From positions 1-64,000 of the forward strand of contig NZ_JAQTZS010000004.1 of assembly GCF_028687635.1 (NCBI RefSeq): DNA of 64,000 nt, written 5' to 3'. Of this stretch, positions 1-9,228 are shown piece by piece; within the stretch, counting starts at the first letter, position 1; every line of letters begins with the position of its first letter. Position numbers and translations under genes: made by a program. Source of the DNA: Malikia sp. (lineage in GTDB: Bacteria > Pseudomonadota > Gammaproteobacteria > Burkholderiales > Burkholderiaceae_C). The notes under the pieces were generated by a model. It saw only the letters and a list, made by a program, of their open reading frames with translations, had not been told where the DNA came from and ran no database searches.

Positions 1-127
1 CGACCAGCTGGTGATCAACGCGCAGAACTGCGTGCACTGCAAGACCTGCGACATCAAGGACCCGACACAGAACATCGTCTGGGTCACGCCCGAGGGCGGT
101 GGCGGTCCGAACTACGCCGGCATGTGA
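1..127 (+). CDS. ETF-ubiquinone oxidoreductase, C-terminal end (partial)
   Basis: Only the last 42 codons (frame beginning at base 2) are in the window. The fragment carries a run of cysteines, [13 protein letters not shown], followed by [19 protein letters not shown] and a TGA stop. That is the ferredoxin-like 4Fe-4S end typical of electron transfer flavoprotein:ubiquinone oxidoreductase, which passes electrons from ETF to the quinone pool at the membrane. The 5' part lies outside the window, so completeness cannot be judged. Confidence 0.85.
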   Translation, partial: DQLVINAQNCVHCKTCDIKDPTQNIVWVTPEGGGGPNYAGM

Positions 128-207
128 TTCGCGAAACTGTCGCAAATAATTTGTATAGTGAATAATAAGAGGTGGCTATCAAGCCGCTCAACCATTGGAG
201 TACAGGT

Positions 208-1356
208 ATGCTGATAGGAGTTCCTGCCGAGACGGCAGCGGGCGAGACCCGGGTGGCGGTGACGCCCGAGACGGCCAAGAAGTACGTGGCCCAGGGCCAT
301 CGGGTACGGGTGCAGTCGGGCGCCGGCGTGGCGGCCAGCGCCACCGACGAGGCCTACCGGGCCGCCGGTGCCGAGATCGTCGACGCGGCGGCGGCCCTCG
401 GGGCCGAGCTGGTGCTCAAGGTGCGCGCGCCGTCCGAGGCCGAACTGGCCCGGATGCAGCCTGGCGCCGCGCTGGTCGGCATGCTCAATCCCTTCGATGC
501 CGAGGGCCTGACCCGCCTGGCGGCGGCCGGGCTGACCAGCTTCGCGCTCGAAGCCGCGCCGCGCACCACGCGCGCGCAGAGCCTGGACGTGCTGTCCTCG
601 CAGGCCAACATCGCCGGCTACAAGGCCGTGATGCTGGCGGCCAACCAGTACCAGCGCCTGTTCCCGATGCTGATGACGGCGGCTGGCACGATCAAGGCCG
701 CGCGCGTCGTGATCCTGGGCGTGGGCGTGGCCGGTCTGCAGGCGATCGCCACCGCCAAGCGCCTCGGGGCGGTGATCGAGGCCTCCGACGTGCGGCCCTC
801 GGTCAAGGAGCAGGTCGAGTCGCTGGGCGCCAAGTTCATCGACGTGCCCTATGAAACGGCCGAGGAGAAGGCCGCCGCCGAGGGCGTGGGCGGCTACGCG
901 CGCCCGATGCCGCAGAGCTGGCTCGATCGCCAAAAAGCCGAGGTCGCCAAGCGCGTCGCCCAGGCCGACATCGTGATCTCGACCGCGCTGATCCCCGGTC
1001 GCGCCGCGCCGGTGCTGATCACCGAGGAGATGGTCAAGCGCATGAAGCCGGGCTCGGTCATCGTCGACCTCGCCGCCGGCAAGGGGCCGGTCGGCCCGCA
1101 CGGCGCGCCGGGCGGCAACTGCCCGCTGACCGAGGCCGACCGGACCGTGATCCGCCACGGCGTGCACCTGATCGGCGAGACCAACCTGCCCGCGCGGGTG
1201 GCCGCCGACAGCTCCAGCCTGTACGCGCGCAACCTGCTCGACTTCCTCAAGCTCGTGCTGCCCAAGGATGCCGCTGCGCTGCAGCTGCCCGAGGACGACG
1301 ACATCGTCACGGCCTGCCTGATGACGCAGGGCGGCCAGGTCCGCCGCCCGTCCTGA
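208..1356 (+). CDS. pntAA: NAD(P) transhydrogenase subunit alpha part 1 (PntAA)
   Basis: Soluble NAD(H)-binding domain I of proton-translocating transhydrogenase, which reduces NADP+ with NADH using the proton gradient. The protein opens MLIGVPAETAAGETRVAVTPE, typical of the AlaDh/PNT N-terminal fold, and has a Rossmann signature VVILGVGVAGLQAIATAKR near residue 170. I chose the ATG at 208 (382 aa) over the track's GTG at 172 because TTGGAG sits 7 nt upstream and family proteins start here. The alpha chain is split: the membrane part is the next gene. The AT-rich stretch at 140-175 probably holds the operon promoter. Confidence 0.93.
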   Translation: MLIGVPAETAAGETRVAVTPETAKKYVAQGHRVRVQSGAGVAASATDEAYRAAGAEIVDAAAALGAELVLKVRAPSEAELARMQPGAALVGMLNPFDAEGLTRLAAAGLTSFALEAAPRTTRAQSLDVLSSQANIAGYKAVMLAANQYQRLFPMLMTAAGTIKAARVVILGVGVAGLQAIATAKRLGAVIEASDVRPSVKEQVESLGAKFIDVPYETAEEKAAAEGVGGYARPMPQSWLDRQKAEVAKRVAQADIVISTALIPGRAAPVLITEEMVKRMKPGSVIVDLAAGKGPVGPHGAPGGNCPLTEADRTVIRHGVHLIGETNLPARVAADSSSLYARNLLDFLKLVLPKDAAALQLPEDDDIVTACLMTQGGQVRRPS

Positions 1357-1381
1357 CCGACCCCTCACAGGAAAGACACCG

Positions 1382-1714
1382 ATGGAAGCCGTATCCCCCA
1401 CCATCATCAACCTGATCATCTTCGTGCTGGCGATCTACGTCGGCTACCACGTGGTCTGGAACGTCACGCCCGCGCTGCACACGCCGCTGATGGCCGTGAC
1501 CAATGCGATCTCGGCGATCGTGATCGTCGGCGCCATGCTGGCGGCCGCGCTGACCGAGACCCCGCTGGGCAAGGCCATGGGCGTGCTCGCCGTGGCGCTG
1601 GCGGCGGTCAACCTGTTCGGCGGCTTCCTCGTGACGCGCCGCATGCTGGAGATGTTCAAGAAGAAGGAGCGCAAGGCGCCCGCCACCTCCGCTGCTGAAG
1701 GAGCCGCCAAATGA
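1382..1714 (+). CDS. pntAB: NAD(P) transhydrogenase subunit alpha part 2 (PntAB)
   Basis: A 110-aa inner-membrane protein with three hydrophobic segments (about residues 8-25, 35-57 and 60-80) and a lysine-rich cytoplasmic tail. It is the membrane part of the split alpha chain and helps form the proton channel with PntB. It lies 25 bp after pntAA with AGGAAAG in front of its ATG, and its stop overlaps pntB by four bases (ATGA), which suggests translational coupling and fixed stoichiometry. Confidence 0.92.
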   Translation: MEAVSPTIINLIIFVLAIYVGYHVVWNVTPALHTPLMAVTNAISAIVIVGAMLAAALTETPLGKAMGVLAVALAAVNLFGGFLVTRRMLEMFKKKERKAPATSAAEGAAK

Positions 1715-3162
1715 GCATGAACCTCGTCGTATTGCTCTACCTGCTGGCCTCGGTCTGCTTCATCCAGGCCCTGAAGGGCCTGAGCCACCCCAAGACCTCG
1801 ATCCGGGGCAACGCCTTCGGCATGGGCGGCATGGCGATTGCCGTGCTGACCACGTTCGGCCTGATCCTCACGCTCGCGCAGCAGATGCGGGTCGACGCCG
1901 TGCAGGGCCTGGGCTGGGTGCTGGCCGGTCTGGTGCTGGGTGGCGGCGCCGGTGCCGTCATGGCCAGGCGGGTCGAGATGACCAAGATGCCCGAGCTGGT
2001 CGCCTTCATGCACAGCATGATCGGCCTGGCGGCGGTCTTCATCGCGGTCGCGGCCGTGGTCGAGCCCTGGGCGCTGCTCCCGGGCCTGGTCAAGGGGGCG
2101 GAAGCGCCGCTGGGCAACAAGGTCGAGCTGTTCCTGGGCGCGGCCATCGGGGCCATCACCTTCTCGGGTTCGGTGATCGCGTTCGGCAAGCTCTCGGGCA
2201 AGTACAGGTTCCGCCTGTTCCAGGGCGCGCCGGTGACCTTCGCCGGCCAGCATCTGCTCAACCTGGTGCTCGGTCTGGCCATGCTCGCGCTGGGGCTGGT
2301 CTTCACCCTGGGCTCGGGCGAGACCGCCTTCGCCGCCTTCCTCGGCGTGCTCGCGCTGGCCTTCGTGCTGGGCGTGCTGATCATCATCCCGATCGGCGGC
2401 GCCGACATGCCGGTGGTGGTCTCGATGCTCAACAGCTACTCGGGCTGGGCGGCCGCCGGCATCGGCTTCAGCCTGAACAACGCGATGCTGATCGTCGCCG
2501 GCAGCCTGGTCGGGTCATCGGGGGCGATCCTGAGCTACATCATGTGCAAGGCCATGAACCGCAGCTTCTTCAGCGTGATCCTGGGCGGCTTCGGCGCCGA
2601 GGCCGGCGAAGGGGTCTCGACCAGTGGCGGCGTGCAGCGCACCGCCAAGAGCGGCAGCGCCGACGACGCGGCCTTCATCCTGGGCCACGCCGAGACGGTG
2701 GTGATCGTGCCGGGCTACGGCCTGGCGGTCGCGCGCGCCCAGCACGCGGTCAAGGAACTCGCGCACAAGCTGACCGAGAAGGGCATCACCGTCAAGTACG
2801 CGATCCACCCGGTGGCGGGCCGCATGCCGGGCCACATGAACGTGCTGCTGGCCGAGGCCGAGGTGCCCTACGACCAGGTGTTCGAGATGGAGGACATCAA
2901 CGGCGAGTTCGGCCAGGCCGATGTGGCGATCATCCTGGGCGCCAACGACGTGGTGAACCCGGCCGCGCTGCAAAAGGGCAGCCCGATCTACGGCATGCCG
3001 ATCCTGGAGGCCTACAAGGCCAAGACCGTGATCGTCAACAAGCGCTCCATGGCGGCGGGCTACGCCGGCCTGGACAACGAGCTGTTCTACCTCGACAAGA
3101 CCATGATGGTGTTCGGCGATGCCAAGAAGGTGGTCGAGGAAATGACCAAGGCGATCGAGTGA
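1711..3162 (+). CDS. pntB: NAD(P) transhydrogenase subunit beta (PntB)
   Basis: A 483-aa protein: about eight or nine transmembrane helices in the first 290 residues, then a soluble NADP(H)-binding domain III containing GYGLAVARAQHAVKELAHKL, the GYGxAVAxAQ signature. With PntAA and PntAB it makes the complete transhydrogenase that supplies NADPH. It is the last gene of the operon and is followed directly by a strong hairpin terminator. Length and domain order match the family. Confidence 0.95.
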   Translation: MSMNLVVLLYLLASVCFIQALKGLSHPKTSIRGNAFGMGGMAIAVLTTFGLILTLAQQMRVDAVQGLGWVLAGLVLGGGAGAVMARRVEMTKMPELVAFMHSMIGLAAVFIAVAAVVEPWALLPGLVKGAEAPLGNKVELFLGAAIGAITFSGSVIAFGKLSGKYRFRLFQGAPVTFAGQHLLNLVLGLAMLALGLVFTLGSGETAFAAFLGVLALAFVLGVLIIIPIGGADMPVVVSMLNSYSGWAAAGIGFSLNNAMLIVAGSLVGSSGAILSYIMCKAMNRSFFSVILGGFGAEAGEGVSTSGGVQRTAKSGSADDAAFILGHAETVVIVPGYGLAVARAQHAVKELAHKLTEKGITVKYAIHPVAGRMPGHMNVLLAEAEVPYDQVFEMEDINGEFGQADVAIILGANDVVNPAALQKGSPIYGMPILEAYKAKTVIVNKRSMAAGYAGLDNELFYLDKTMMVFGDAKKVVEEMTKAIE

Positions 3163-3165
3163 AAA

Positions 3166-3200
3166 AAAAGCTCCCGGGCTTATGCCTGGGAGCTTTTCTT
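3166..3200. terminator. Bidirectional intrinsic terminator between pntB and efp
   Basis: A-run, then a stem AAAAGCTCCCGGGC / GCCTGGGAGCTTTT with a TTAT loop, then a T-rich tract. The stem is flanked by A's on the left and T's on the right, so it can end both pntB (plus) and efp (minus), which converge here. Confidence 0.85.
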
Positions 3201-3234
3201 GATCTGCGCCGACCGCTGGGACCGGAGCATGGGA

Positions 3235-3789
3235 TCAGACGCGCTTGCGGTATTCGCCGGTGCGGGTGTCGATCTCGATCTTGTCGCCTTGCGCGACGAA
3301 CAGCGGCACCGGGATTTCGAAGCCGGTGTTGATCTTGGCGGGCTTGAGCACCTTGCCCGAGGTGTCGCCCTTGACGGCCGGCTCGGTCCAGGTGATTTCG
3401 CGCTCGACGCTGGTCGGCAGTTCGACCGAGATCGCCTTGCCGTCATAGAACACGACTTCCAGCGACATGCCGTCTTCCAGGTAGTTCAGCGCGTCGCCCA
3501 TGTTCTCGGCTTCGACTTCGTACTGGTTGTAGTCGGCGTCCATGCAGACATACATCGGATCGGCGAAGTAGGAGTAGGTGCACTCCTTCTTGTCCAGGAT
3601 CACGTTGTCGATCTTGTCGTCGGCGCGGAACACGACTTCGGTGCCCATGTTGCCCAGCAGGCCCTTGAGCTTCATGCGCACGGTGGCAGCGCCACGGCCG
3701 CCACGGGCGTATTCGGTCTTCAGGACGATCATCGGATCCTTGCCGTGCATGATCACGTTGCCGGCGCGGATTTCTTGAGCGATTTTCAT
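3235..3789 (-). CDS. efp: Elongation factor P
   Basis: A 184-aa EF-P with the usual KOW-like, OB and C-terminal domains. EF-P enters the ribosomal E site and rescues stalling at polyproline stretches. The tip of the first-domain loop reads [11 protein letters not shown], placing an arginine at residue 32. Lysine at position 34 would mark the EpmABC lysylation type; Arg32 marks the type rhamnosylated by EarP. The earP gene lies immediately upstream on the same strand. AGGAAG precedes the ATG. A 128-bp gap separates it from earP, so it may also have its own promoter. Confidence 0.97.
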   Translation of the reverse strand: MKIAQEIRAGNVIMHGKDPMIVLKTEYARGGRGAATVRMKLKGLLGNMGTEVVFRADDKIDNVILDKKECTYSYFADPMYVCMDADYNQYEVEAENMGDALNYLEDGMSLEVVFYDGKAISVELPTSVEREITWTEPAVKGDTSGKVLKPAKINTGFEIPVPLFVAQGDKIEIDTRTGEYRKRV

Positions 3790-3917
3790 GGTGCTTCCTG
3801 TGGAATTTGCCGCCCCGTCCTGTTCGGGCGCGTTCGTGCGGCGAGAGGGCGTTGAGCCCGTTAATCTGTTTAAGCTACGACCCGGTTTGTACCGGAATCT
3901 GCGTAAAACCCTTGATT

Positions 3918-5027
3918 TTACCGTTTTTTCATCACAAAGCTCAAGAGCTGGCTGGCCAGATCATCCTGTCGCAGCAGCCGGTCCCGGGCCGCGAGCGCGC
4001 AGGTCCGCCAGGCCGGCAGATCGACCGGGGGCAGCGGCGCGTCGATCAGCCCGTTCCAGACCCGGTGGAAGGCGCGCAGCGAGGGCGGCGCGTCGAGCCA
4101 GTCCAGGAAGGCTTCGAGCTTCAAGTGGTGCGCGTCGTCATGCTGTGGGTAGATATGCCAGACGAAGGCCTGACCGGCCCAGAGCGCGCGCACCAGCGAG
4201 TCCTCGCCGCGCACCAGGTTCAGCTCGCTGGCCCAGAGCAGGCGGTCGAACTCCGTTTGCGCCACATGGGGCAGGGCATGGCGCTGGGCTCGCAGCGCAA
4301 CGCTGGCGTCCCAGACCCGTTCCAGCGCGGCGGCCGGGCGTCCTGGCGCGACCAGCCAGTGCGCGCCGTCCAGCGCGGGGTCGCGCAGCAGCTCGGGCAG
4401 CCGCGCCGGTTCGTAGCAGAACAGCGTCACGCGCGGTGCGCCGCCGCCATCCGTGCTGTCTGGCAGGCCTTGGCCGCGCAGCCAGGGCTCGCGCTCGAAG
4501 GCCGCACGCTGCGCCATCAGGCCGGGCTCGCGCAGCAGACCGCCGGTGGCGGGCGTGAAACCGGGGTAAAAGAACCATTTGCCGCGCCCGGCCAGCGGCC
4601 CACTCATCACCGGCGAGGCCAGCTGGTGGCAGCGCTCGACATAGGGCTCGGCGCTCAGGTATTCCAGGTTGAGCCAGACCCGCCGGGGCTTGCCCGGGGC
4701 GGATTCAGGCTGCAGCGCCGCTACCCAGGCCGGAGCGATCTCGCAGCCGAAGGCCTCGATCAGCACATCGCCGGGCGGCAGTGCCGGGGGCAGGGCGGTC
4801 GGGTCGGTGCGCGGCCAGTGCCGCACCTCGATGCCGACAAAGGCACCAGCGCGCGCGCCGGGCGCCATCCAGTCCAGCAGCTCGGGCTGGTCGGCCCACA
4901 GCCGCACCCGCTGGCCGCGCGCGGCCAGGTTGCTCGCCAGCCGCCAGCAGACGCCCAGGTCGCCCCAGTTGTCGATCACATGGCAGCAGATGTCCCAGCT
5001 CAGGATGGGGGGATGTTCGCAATTCAC
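3918..5027 (-). CDS. earP: EF-P arginine rhamnosyltransferase EarP
   Basis: A 369-aa protein with EarP hallmarks: [20 protein letters not shown] at the N-terminus, [10 protein letters not shown] near residue 120, WFFYPGF near 150, and [20 protein letters not shown] near 275 holding the acidic residues of the active site. It transfers rhamnose from dTDP-rhamnose to Arg32 of EF-P, which is encoded next to it. Start is GTG. It is divergent from uvrC, with about 60 bp between the two starts. The Arg32/EarP pairing makes the assignment firm. Confidence 0.93.
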   Translation of the reverse strand: MNCEHPPILSWDICCHVIDNWGDLGVCWRLASNLAARGQRVRLWADQPELLDWMAPGARAGAFVGIEVRHWPRTDPTALPPALPPGDVLIEAFGCEIAPAWVAALQPESAPGKPRRVWLNLEYLSAEPYVERCHQLASPVMSGPLAGRGKWFFYPGFTPATGGLLREPGLMAQRAAFEREPWLRGQGLPDSTDGGGAPRVTLFCYEPARLPELLRDPALDGAHWLVAPGRPAAALERVWDASVALRAQRHALPHVAQTEFDRLLWASELNLVRGEDSLVRALWAGQAFVWHIYPQHDDAHHLKLEAFLDWLDAPPSLRAFHRVWNGLIDAPLPPVDLPAWRTCALAARDRLLRQDDLASQLLSFVMKKR

Positions 5028-5087
5028 CGCCCGATTGTCTTACAGTGGCGCCTTTCCTTGTCAGCGAACCGCTTGCCGCCTTCCCTC

Positions 5088-7094
5088 ATGAGCGCCACCC
5101 ATCCCGATTCCCTGCTGCAGGCCGTCGCCGCCCTGCCGGCGCTGCCGGGCGTCTACCGCTACTTCGACGCCGACGGCCAGCTGCTCTACGTCGGCAAGGC
5201 CAAGGACCTCAAGCGGCGCGTCTCGACCTATTTCCAGAAAACCCATGACGGCACCCGCATCGGCCACATGGTCGCCAAGATCGTGCGCCTGGAGACCACG
5301 GTGGTGCGCTCCGAGGCCGAGGCGCTGCTGCTGGAAAACAACCTGATCAAGACCCAGCAGCCGCGCTACAACATCCTGTTTCGCGACGACAAGAGCTACC
5401 CCTATCTGCGCTTGAGCGCCAGCAGCTGGACACCGGCCTTCGAGCGCTCGCCGGCGGGGCAGGGCGGCCCAGCCCGGCCCGAGCATTACCCGCGCATGTC
5501 CTACTACCGCGGCGCGGTCGAGAAAAGGCACCAGTATTTCGGCCCCTACCCGAGCGCCTGGGCGGTCAAGGAGACGCTGGAGCTGCTGCAAAAGGTGTTC
5601 CGCCTGCGCACCTGCGAGGACACAGTCTTCAGCCACCGCAGCCGGCCCTGCCTGCTGGCGCAGATTAAGCGCTGCTCGGGGCCCTGCGTCGGCCTGGTGT
5701 CGGCGGCTGACTATGCGCAGGATGTGCGCGCGGCCAGCGCCTTCCTGCGCGGCGAGACCCAGTCCGTGCTGGCTGAGATCGAGGCCCGGATGCTGGCGCA
5801 TGCCGAACGGCTCGAATTCGAGCAGGCCGCCGAGGCGCGCAACCAGCTGAGCGCGCTGTCCCGGGTGCTGCACCAGCAGTCGATGGAGAACGTCTCGGAC
5901 CAGGATGTCGACATCCTGGCGGTGCGGGTGCAGGGCGGTCGCGCCTGCGTCAACCTGGCGCTGGTGCGCGGCGGCCGTCATCTGGGCGACCGGCCCTATT
6001 TTCCGGCCCATGTCGAGGATGGCGCGCTGCTGGCGGGACTGGCGGACCCCTCGGACCTCGCTGACAACGCGGCGGCGCCCCAGGAGGCGCGCGACCCGGT
6101 CGCCCTGGTGGCGCAGCGCGTGCTCGAAGCCTTCATTGCCCAGCATTACACCCAGGCCGCGCCGCCGCCGGTGCTGGTGCTCGGCGCGCCGGTCGATGCC
6201 GGCTTGCTGGAGCTGCTGACCGAGCAGAGCGGCGTCAAGCTGCACCCGGTGTTCCACCCGCGCGAGCACCGCCGCGCCTGGCTCGAGATGGCGCAGCAGA
6301 ACGCCGAGCTGCAGCTCGCGCGCCTGCTGGCCGAGGAGGGCTCGCAGCAGGCCCGCACCCGCGCGTTGGCGCAGGCGCTCGACCTGCCCGACGAGCAGCT
6401 GGAGACGCTGCGCATTGAATGCTTTGACATCTCGCATACCGCCGGCGAGGCGACGGTCGCCTCCTGCGTCGTGTTCGAGGGCCACAAGCTGCAGGGCAGC
6501 CAGTACCGCCGCTACAACATCGACGGCATCACGCCGGGCGACGACTACGCCGCCATGCGCCAGGTGCTGGAGCGCCGCTACGGCAAGCTGGCCGAGGCGC
6601 TGCGCGAGGCCGGTGGTAGCGAGTCGCCTGGCAAGGGCGGCGCGCGCCTGCCCGACATCGTGCTGATCGACGGCGGCAAGGGCCAGGTCGGCGTCGCGCG
6701 CGAGCTGTTCGAGGCGCTCGGGCTCGACCTGGGCCGCATCGTCGGCGTCGAGAAGGGCGAGGGCCGCAAGGTCGGCCTGGAGGAACTGGTGTTCGCCGAC
6801 GGCCGCGAGAAGATCTACCTCGGCGCCGACTCGGCCGCGCTGATGCTGGTGGCGCAGATCCGCGACGAGGCGCACCGCTTCGCCATCACCGGCATGCGCG
6901 CCCAGCGCGCCAAGACCCGCACCGGCGCCAGCAAGCTCGAAGACATCCCCGGGGTCGGACCCAGGAAGCGGGCCCGCCTGCTGCAGCGCTTCGGCGGCCT
7001 CAAGGGCGTGGCCGACGCCAGCGTCGAGGACCTGGCCGGCGTCGAGGGCATCTCGGGCGAACTGGCCAACGCGATCTACCGCGCGCTGCATTGA
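5088..7094 (+). CDS. uvrC: Excinuclease ABC subunit C
   Basis: The 668-aa UvrC makes the two incisions around a lesion in nucleotide excision repair. Visible parts: GIY-YIG nuclease at residues 10-100 ([22 protein letters not shown]), a UVR segment near 210-240, the RNase H-like nuclease ([16 protein letters not shown] near 445, [11 protein letters not shown] near 525) and a C-terminal helix-hairpin-helix ([16 protein letters not shown]). The track ORF runs upstream to 3807 only because the frame stays open; the ATG at 5088 gives the family N-terminus. Confidence 0.96.
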   Translation: MSATHPDSLLQAVAALPALPGVYRYFDADGQLLYVGKAKDLKRRVSTYFQKTHDGTRIGHMVAKIVRLETTVVRSEAEALLLENNLIKTQQPRYNILFRDDKSYPYLRLSASSWTPAFERSPAGQGGPARPEHYPRMSYYRGAVEKRHQYFGPYPSAWAVKETLELLQKVFRLRTCEDTVFSHRSRPCLLAQIKRCSGPCVGLVSAADYAQDVRAASAFLRGETQSVLAEIEARMLAHAERLEFEQAAEARNQLSALSRVLHQQSMENVSDQDVDILAVRVQGGRACVNLALVRGGRHLGDRPYFPAHVEDGALLAGLADPSDLADNAAAPQEARDPVALVAQRVLEAFIAQHYTQAAPPPVLVLGAPVDAGLLELLTEQSGVKLHPVFHPREHRRAWLEMAQQNAELQLARLLAEEGSQQARTRALAQALDLPDEQLETLRIECFDISHTAGEATVASCVVFEGHKLQGSQYRRYNIDGITPGDDYAAMRQVLERRYGKLAEALREAGGSESPGKGGARLPDIVLIDGGKGQVGVARELFEALGLDLGRIVGVEKGEGRKVGLEELVFADGREKIYLGADSAALMLVAQIRDEAHRFAITGMRAQRAKTRTGASKLEDIPGVGPRKRARLLQRFGGLKGVADASVEDLAGVEGISGELANAIYRALH

Positions 7095-7157
7095 GCGCCA
7101 GCCCCTGCTGAACGCGACCCGCTCGAATCGACATGGACAGCGGTGATAATCTGCCGC

Positions 7158-7724
7158 ATGTTCTTCAACCTGCCGACACTGCTGACCTGGGCCCGCATCG
7201 TGGCCATCCCGCTGATCGTCGCGGTGTTCTACTGGCCTGGCCTGGAAAGCCAGCGCCAGAACCTGATCGCGACGGTGCTGTTCGTGGTGTTCGCCGCGAC
7301 CGACTGGGCCGATGGCTACCTGGCGCGCAAGCTCAACCAGACCTCGTCCTTCGGCGCCTTCCTCGACCCGGTGGCCGACAAGTTCCTGGTCTGCGCCTGC
7401 GTGCTGGTGCTGGTGCACCTGGGGCGGGCCGATGTCTTCGTCGCGCTGATCATCATCGGGCGCGAGATCGCGATCTCCGCCCTGCGCGAGTGGATGGCGA
7501 CCATCGGCGCCAACAAGAGCGTGGCGGTGCACATGGTCGGCAAGCTCAAGACCAGCGTGCAGATGATCGCGATCCCCTTCCTGCTCTATCAGGCACCGCT
7601 GTTCGGCCTCGACACCCGGGCCTGGGGCCAGGCGCTGATCTGGGCCTCGGCCGTGCTGACGGTCTGGTCCATGGCCTACTACCTGAAAAAGGCGCTGCCC
7701 GAGATCCGCGCCAAGGTGCGCTGA
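7158..7724 (+). CDS. pgsA: CDP-diacylglycerol-glycerol-3-phosphate 3-phosphatidyltransferase
   Basis: A 188-aa integral membrane enzyme that makes phosphatidylglycerol phosphate, the first committed step to phosphatidylglycerol and cardiolipin. The CDP-alcohol phosphotransferase signature is intact: DWADGYLARKLNQTSSFGAF followed by LDPVADK. There are four to six membrane helices. I use the ATG at 7158 (MFFNLPTLLTWARI) rather than the GTG at 7143. It sits about 60 bp after uvrC, an arrangement common in proteobacteria. Confidence 0.94.
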   Translation: MFFNLPTLLTWARIVAIPLIVAVFYWPGLESQRQNLIATVLFVVFAATDWADGYLARKLNQTSSFGAFLDPVADKFLVCACVLVLVHLGRADVFVALIIIGREIAISALREWMATIGANKSVAVHMVGKLKTSVQMIAIPFLLYQAPLFGLDTRAWGQALIWASAVLTVWSMAYYLKKALPEIRAKVR

Positions 7725-7828
7725 GCGCAGCCGCGCAAGACAATTTTGACCCGTCGCGCCGGTGGGGCGCGAACAGCAGCTAGAATGCGAGACTGTTTAC
7801 TCCGCGTGAACAGCCGGGTTTTGCACTC

Positions 7829-7904
7829 GGGTCCTTAGCTCAGTTGGTAGAGCGCTTCCTTTACACGGAAGATGTCGGCGGTTCGAGCCCGTCAGGACCC
7901 ACCA
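7829..7904 (+). tRNA. tRNA-Val (anticodon UAC)
   Basis: 76 nt fold into a cloverleaf: acceptor GGGTCCT/AGGACCC, D arm TAGCTCAGTTGGTAGAGC, anticodon arm CTTCC-TTTACAC-GGAAG with anticodon TAC, T arm GGTTCGAGCCC, and encoded CCA. A TAGAAT box at 7781-7786 may be its -10 element. Confidence 0.96.
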
Positions 7905-7923
7905 CTGAAAACCCAGGTCAATC

Positions 7924-7957
7924 AAGCACTTGTTTAAAAAGGCAAGTGCTTTTTTTT
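7924..7957 (+). terminator. Terminator after tRNA-Val
   Basis: Stem AAGCACTTG / CAAGTGCTT followed by an eight-base T run, 20 nt after the tRNA 3' end. Confidence 0.85.
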
Positions 7958-8008
7958 GCGTCCTGGCTCGGCCGCTCTGCCGCATGCTCCGCGGTCCGGT
8001 CTTTGTTC

Positions 8009-8599
8009 ATGGAATCGAAACAGGTCCCCGCGCCGAACGCGGGGCGCAAGGCCCGCAGGGCAGGAGTCAGCGCAGTGCAACACGAACAGGCCGGCCAGGA
8101 GGCTGAACGCACCGAGGAGGTGCGGGTCATCAAGAAATACCCCAATCGTCGCCTCTACGACACCGCCACCTCGACCTACATCACCTTGGCCGATGTGCGC
8201 GCCCTGGTGCTCGGTGGCACCCATTTCGTGGTGCGCGATGTCAAGACGGGCGACGACCTGACGCGCAGCATCCTGCTGCAGATCATCCTGGAGCAGGAGT
8301 CCGGCGGCATGCCCTTCTTCTCCGAGCGCATGCTGGCCGACATCATCCGCTTCTACGGCCACTCGATGCAGGGCTTCATGGGCAACTACCTGGAGCAGAG
8401 CGTGCAGGCCATTGCCGACCTGCAGCGCCAGATGGCCGATCAGACCAAGGGCTTGACGCCCGAGATGTGGCCGCCGTTCATGGGGGTGCAGGCGCCCTTG
8501 CTGCCGGGGGCGGCCATCGGCGGCTACCTGGAGCAGTCGCAGAAGGCGTTCAACCAGCTGCAGCAGCAAATGCTCGACGCCCTCGGGGTCAAGCGCTGA
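8009..8599 (+). CDS. phaR: Polyhydroxyalkanoate synthesis repressor PhaR
   Basis: A 196-aa regulator of PHA storage. The N-terminal DNA-binding region VIKKYPNRRLYDTATSTYIT (about residues 38-60) and the following PHB accumulation regulatory domain (SILLQIILEQES, RFYGHSMQGFMGNYLEQS) are characteristic. Members bind PHA granules and repress the phasin gene when no polymer is present. I use the ATG at 8009; the track start at 7844 lies inside the tRNA-Val gene. It is the last intact host gene before the prophage. Confidence 0.9.
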   Translation: MESKQVPAPNAGRKARRAGVSAVQHEQAGQEAERTEEVRVIKKYPNRRLYDTATSTYITLADVRALVLGGTHFVVRDVKTGDDLTRSILLQIILEQESGGMPFFSERMLADIIRFYGHSMQGFMGNYLEQSVQAIADLQRQMADQTKGLTPEMWPPFMGVQAPLLPGAAIGGYLEQSQKAFNQLQQQMLDALGVKR

Positions 8600-8641
8600 G
8601 TGGTTGCGCCGGGTCCGCCCCGACCTGAGACAATCGGGGTC

Positions 8642-8701
8642 ATGACTGAAACCATAGCCAAGGCCCCCAAAGTGGGCTTCGTCAGCCTGGGTTGCCCGTG
8701 A
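8642..8701 (+). pseudogene. rimO: 5' fragment of rimO cut off by prophage
   Basis: Nineteen codons, MTETIAKAPKVGFVSLGCP, then TGA. This is the host's native RimO N-terminus up to the first cluster-binding cysteine and proline. The next bases belong to the prophage. The rest of rimO lies at 46799-48116 and is now joined to a phage-encoded start. A GGGG element 3 nt upstream and a GACAAT box suggest that the original initiation signals are still here, so a 19-aa peptide could still be made. Confidence 0.93.
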
Positions 8702-8715
8702 GATAGTCAACGTAT
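8676..8715. other. attL
   Basis: Left junction. Host rimO sequence ...CTGGGTTGCCC passes into phage GTGAGATAGTC. The bases shared with attR are TGCCC (8693-8697), within a partly matching CTxGGxTGCCC. Short identity of this kind is normal for large serine integrases, whose crossover needs only a two-base overlap. Confidence 0.85.
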
Positions 8716-8728
8716 ACAGTTCAAGCGG

Positions 8729-8754
8729 AAAAAAATCCCGCCTCAGAGAGCGGG
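8729..8754 (-). terminator. Terminator of the leftward prophage operon
   Basis: Read on the minus strand: CCCGC-TCTCTGAG-GCGGG followed by ATTTTTTT. It stops the leftward operon just before attL and keeps phage transcripts out of phaR. Confidence 0.8.
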
Positions 8755-8773
8755 CAGTGGTGGCGCTGGCAAG

Positions 8774-9022
8774 TCAGTGGGTCGGCGGCACGCCCTTGTA
8801 GACGCGCAGATGACCGTTTCCCTTCAGGAAATTTCTGTAGCAGTTCAGGGCGACTGCCTCGGCCTCGCGCGCCACATCGGCGCCGGCTGCCAGCACGTTG
8901 CCTGCCTCGTCGATGATGGCCAACCTGGCCGGCTTCCCGTTGGCCAGAACGGTCAGGCCCTCATGTGCCACTGCGGTGATCACGACGCCCTCGATCGCGC
9001 CGGTGGGTTGGGTTCCGATCAT
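8774..9022 (-). CDS. Hypothetical prophage protein, 82 aa
   Basis: Last gene of the leftward operon and the gene closest to attL. The start overlaps the stop of the upstream gene by four bases (ATGA). The protein has a small beta-rich look (IEGVVITAVAHEGLTVLANG, ARLAIIDEAGNVLAAG) and ends in a basic YKGVPPTH tail. No family is recognised. Serine integrases need a small recombination directionality factor; this gene or its neighbour is a positional candidate only. Confidence 0.65.
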   Translation of the reverse strand: MIGTQPTGAIEGVVITAVAHEGLTVLANGKPARLAIIDEAGNVLAAGADVAREAEAVALNCYRNFLKGNGHLRVYKGVPPTH

Positions 9023-9228
9023 GATGCATCGCCTTTCAGTAACTGATCCAGAGGCACTGGATCACTGCTTTCGCTCTTCGGCCATGGGCCTTTGAAAAAC
9101 TCGGCGTGGCTCGGCTGTTCGCTCCAGGCTTTGCGGCGAGCCGGGCAGTCGATGTGCGAGCACTCGGCGAAATCGCTGTTCATGCGCTTGGGGTCGCGGT
9201 TGCAGGTACTGCATTTTTTCGGGCTCAT
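9019..9228 (-). CDS. Hypothetical cysteine-rich prophage protein, 69 aa
   Basis: The N-terminal half has CSTCNRDPKRMNSDFAECSHIDC, two cysteine pairs that could bind one zinc ion. The C-terminal half is polar. ATGA overlaps on both sides place it firmly in the leftward operon. Function unknown. Confidence 0.65.
   Translation of the reverse strand: MSPKKCSTCNRDPKRMNSDFAECSHIDCPARRKAWSEQPSHAEFFKGPWPKSESSDPVPLDQLLKGDAS

Noticed and set aside
112-1419. 435-aa minus-strand ORF opposite pntAA
   Set aside because: Shadow of a GC-rich gene: Arg/Gly/His-rich, no family features, and fully covered by the well-supported pntAA and the start of pntAB.
5061-7532. 823-aa minus-strand ORF opposite uvrC and pgsA
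   Set aside because: Antisense open frame caused by high GC at third codon positions; both plus-strand genes have complete motifs.
7829-7904. tRNA-Val as the prophage attachment site
   Set aside because: No copy of its 3' end occurs near 46.8 kb, the element ends inside rimO on both sides, and the integrase is a serine recombinase.
8642-8701. Sequencing error or simple frameshift in rimO
   Set aside because: The sequence switches abruptly to phage DNA at the same TGCCC found at the other junction, and the remainder of rimO is intact 38 kb away.
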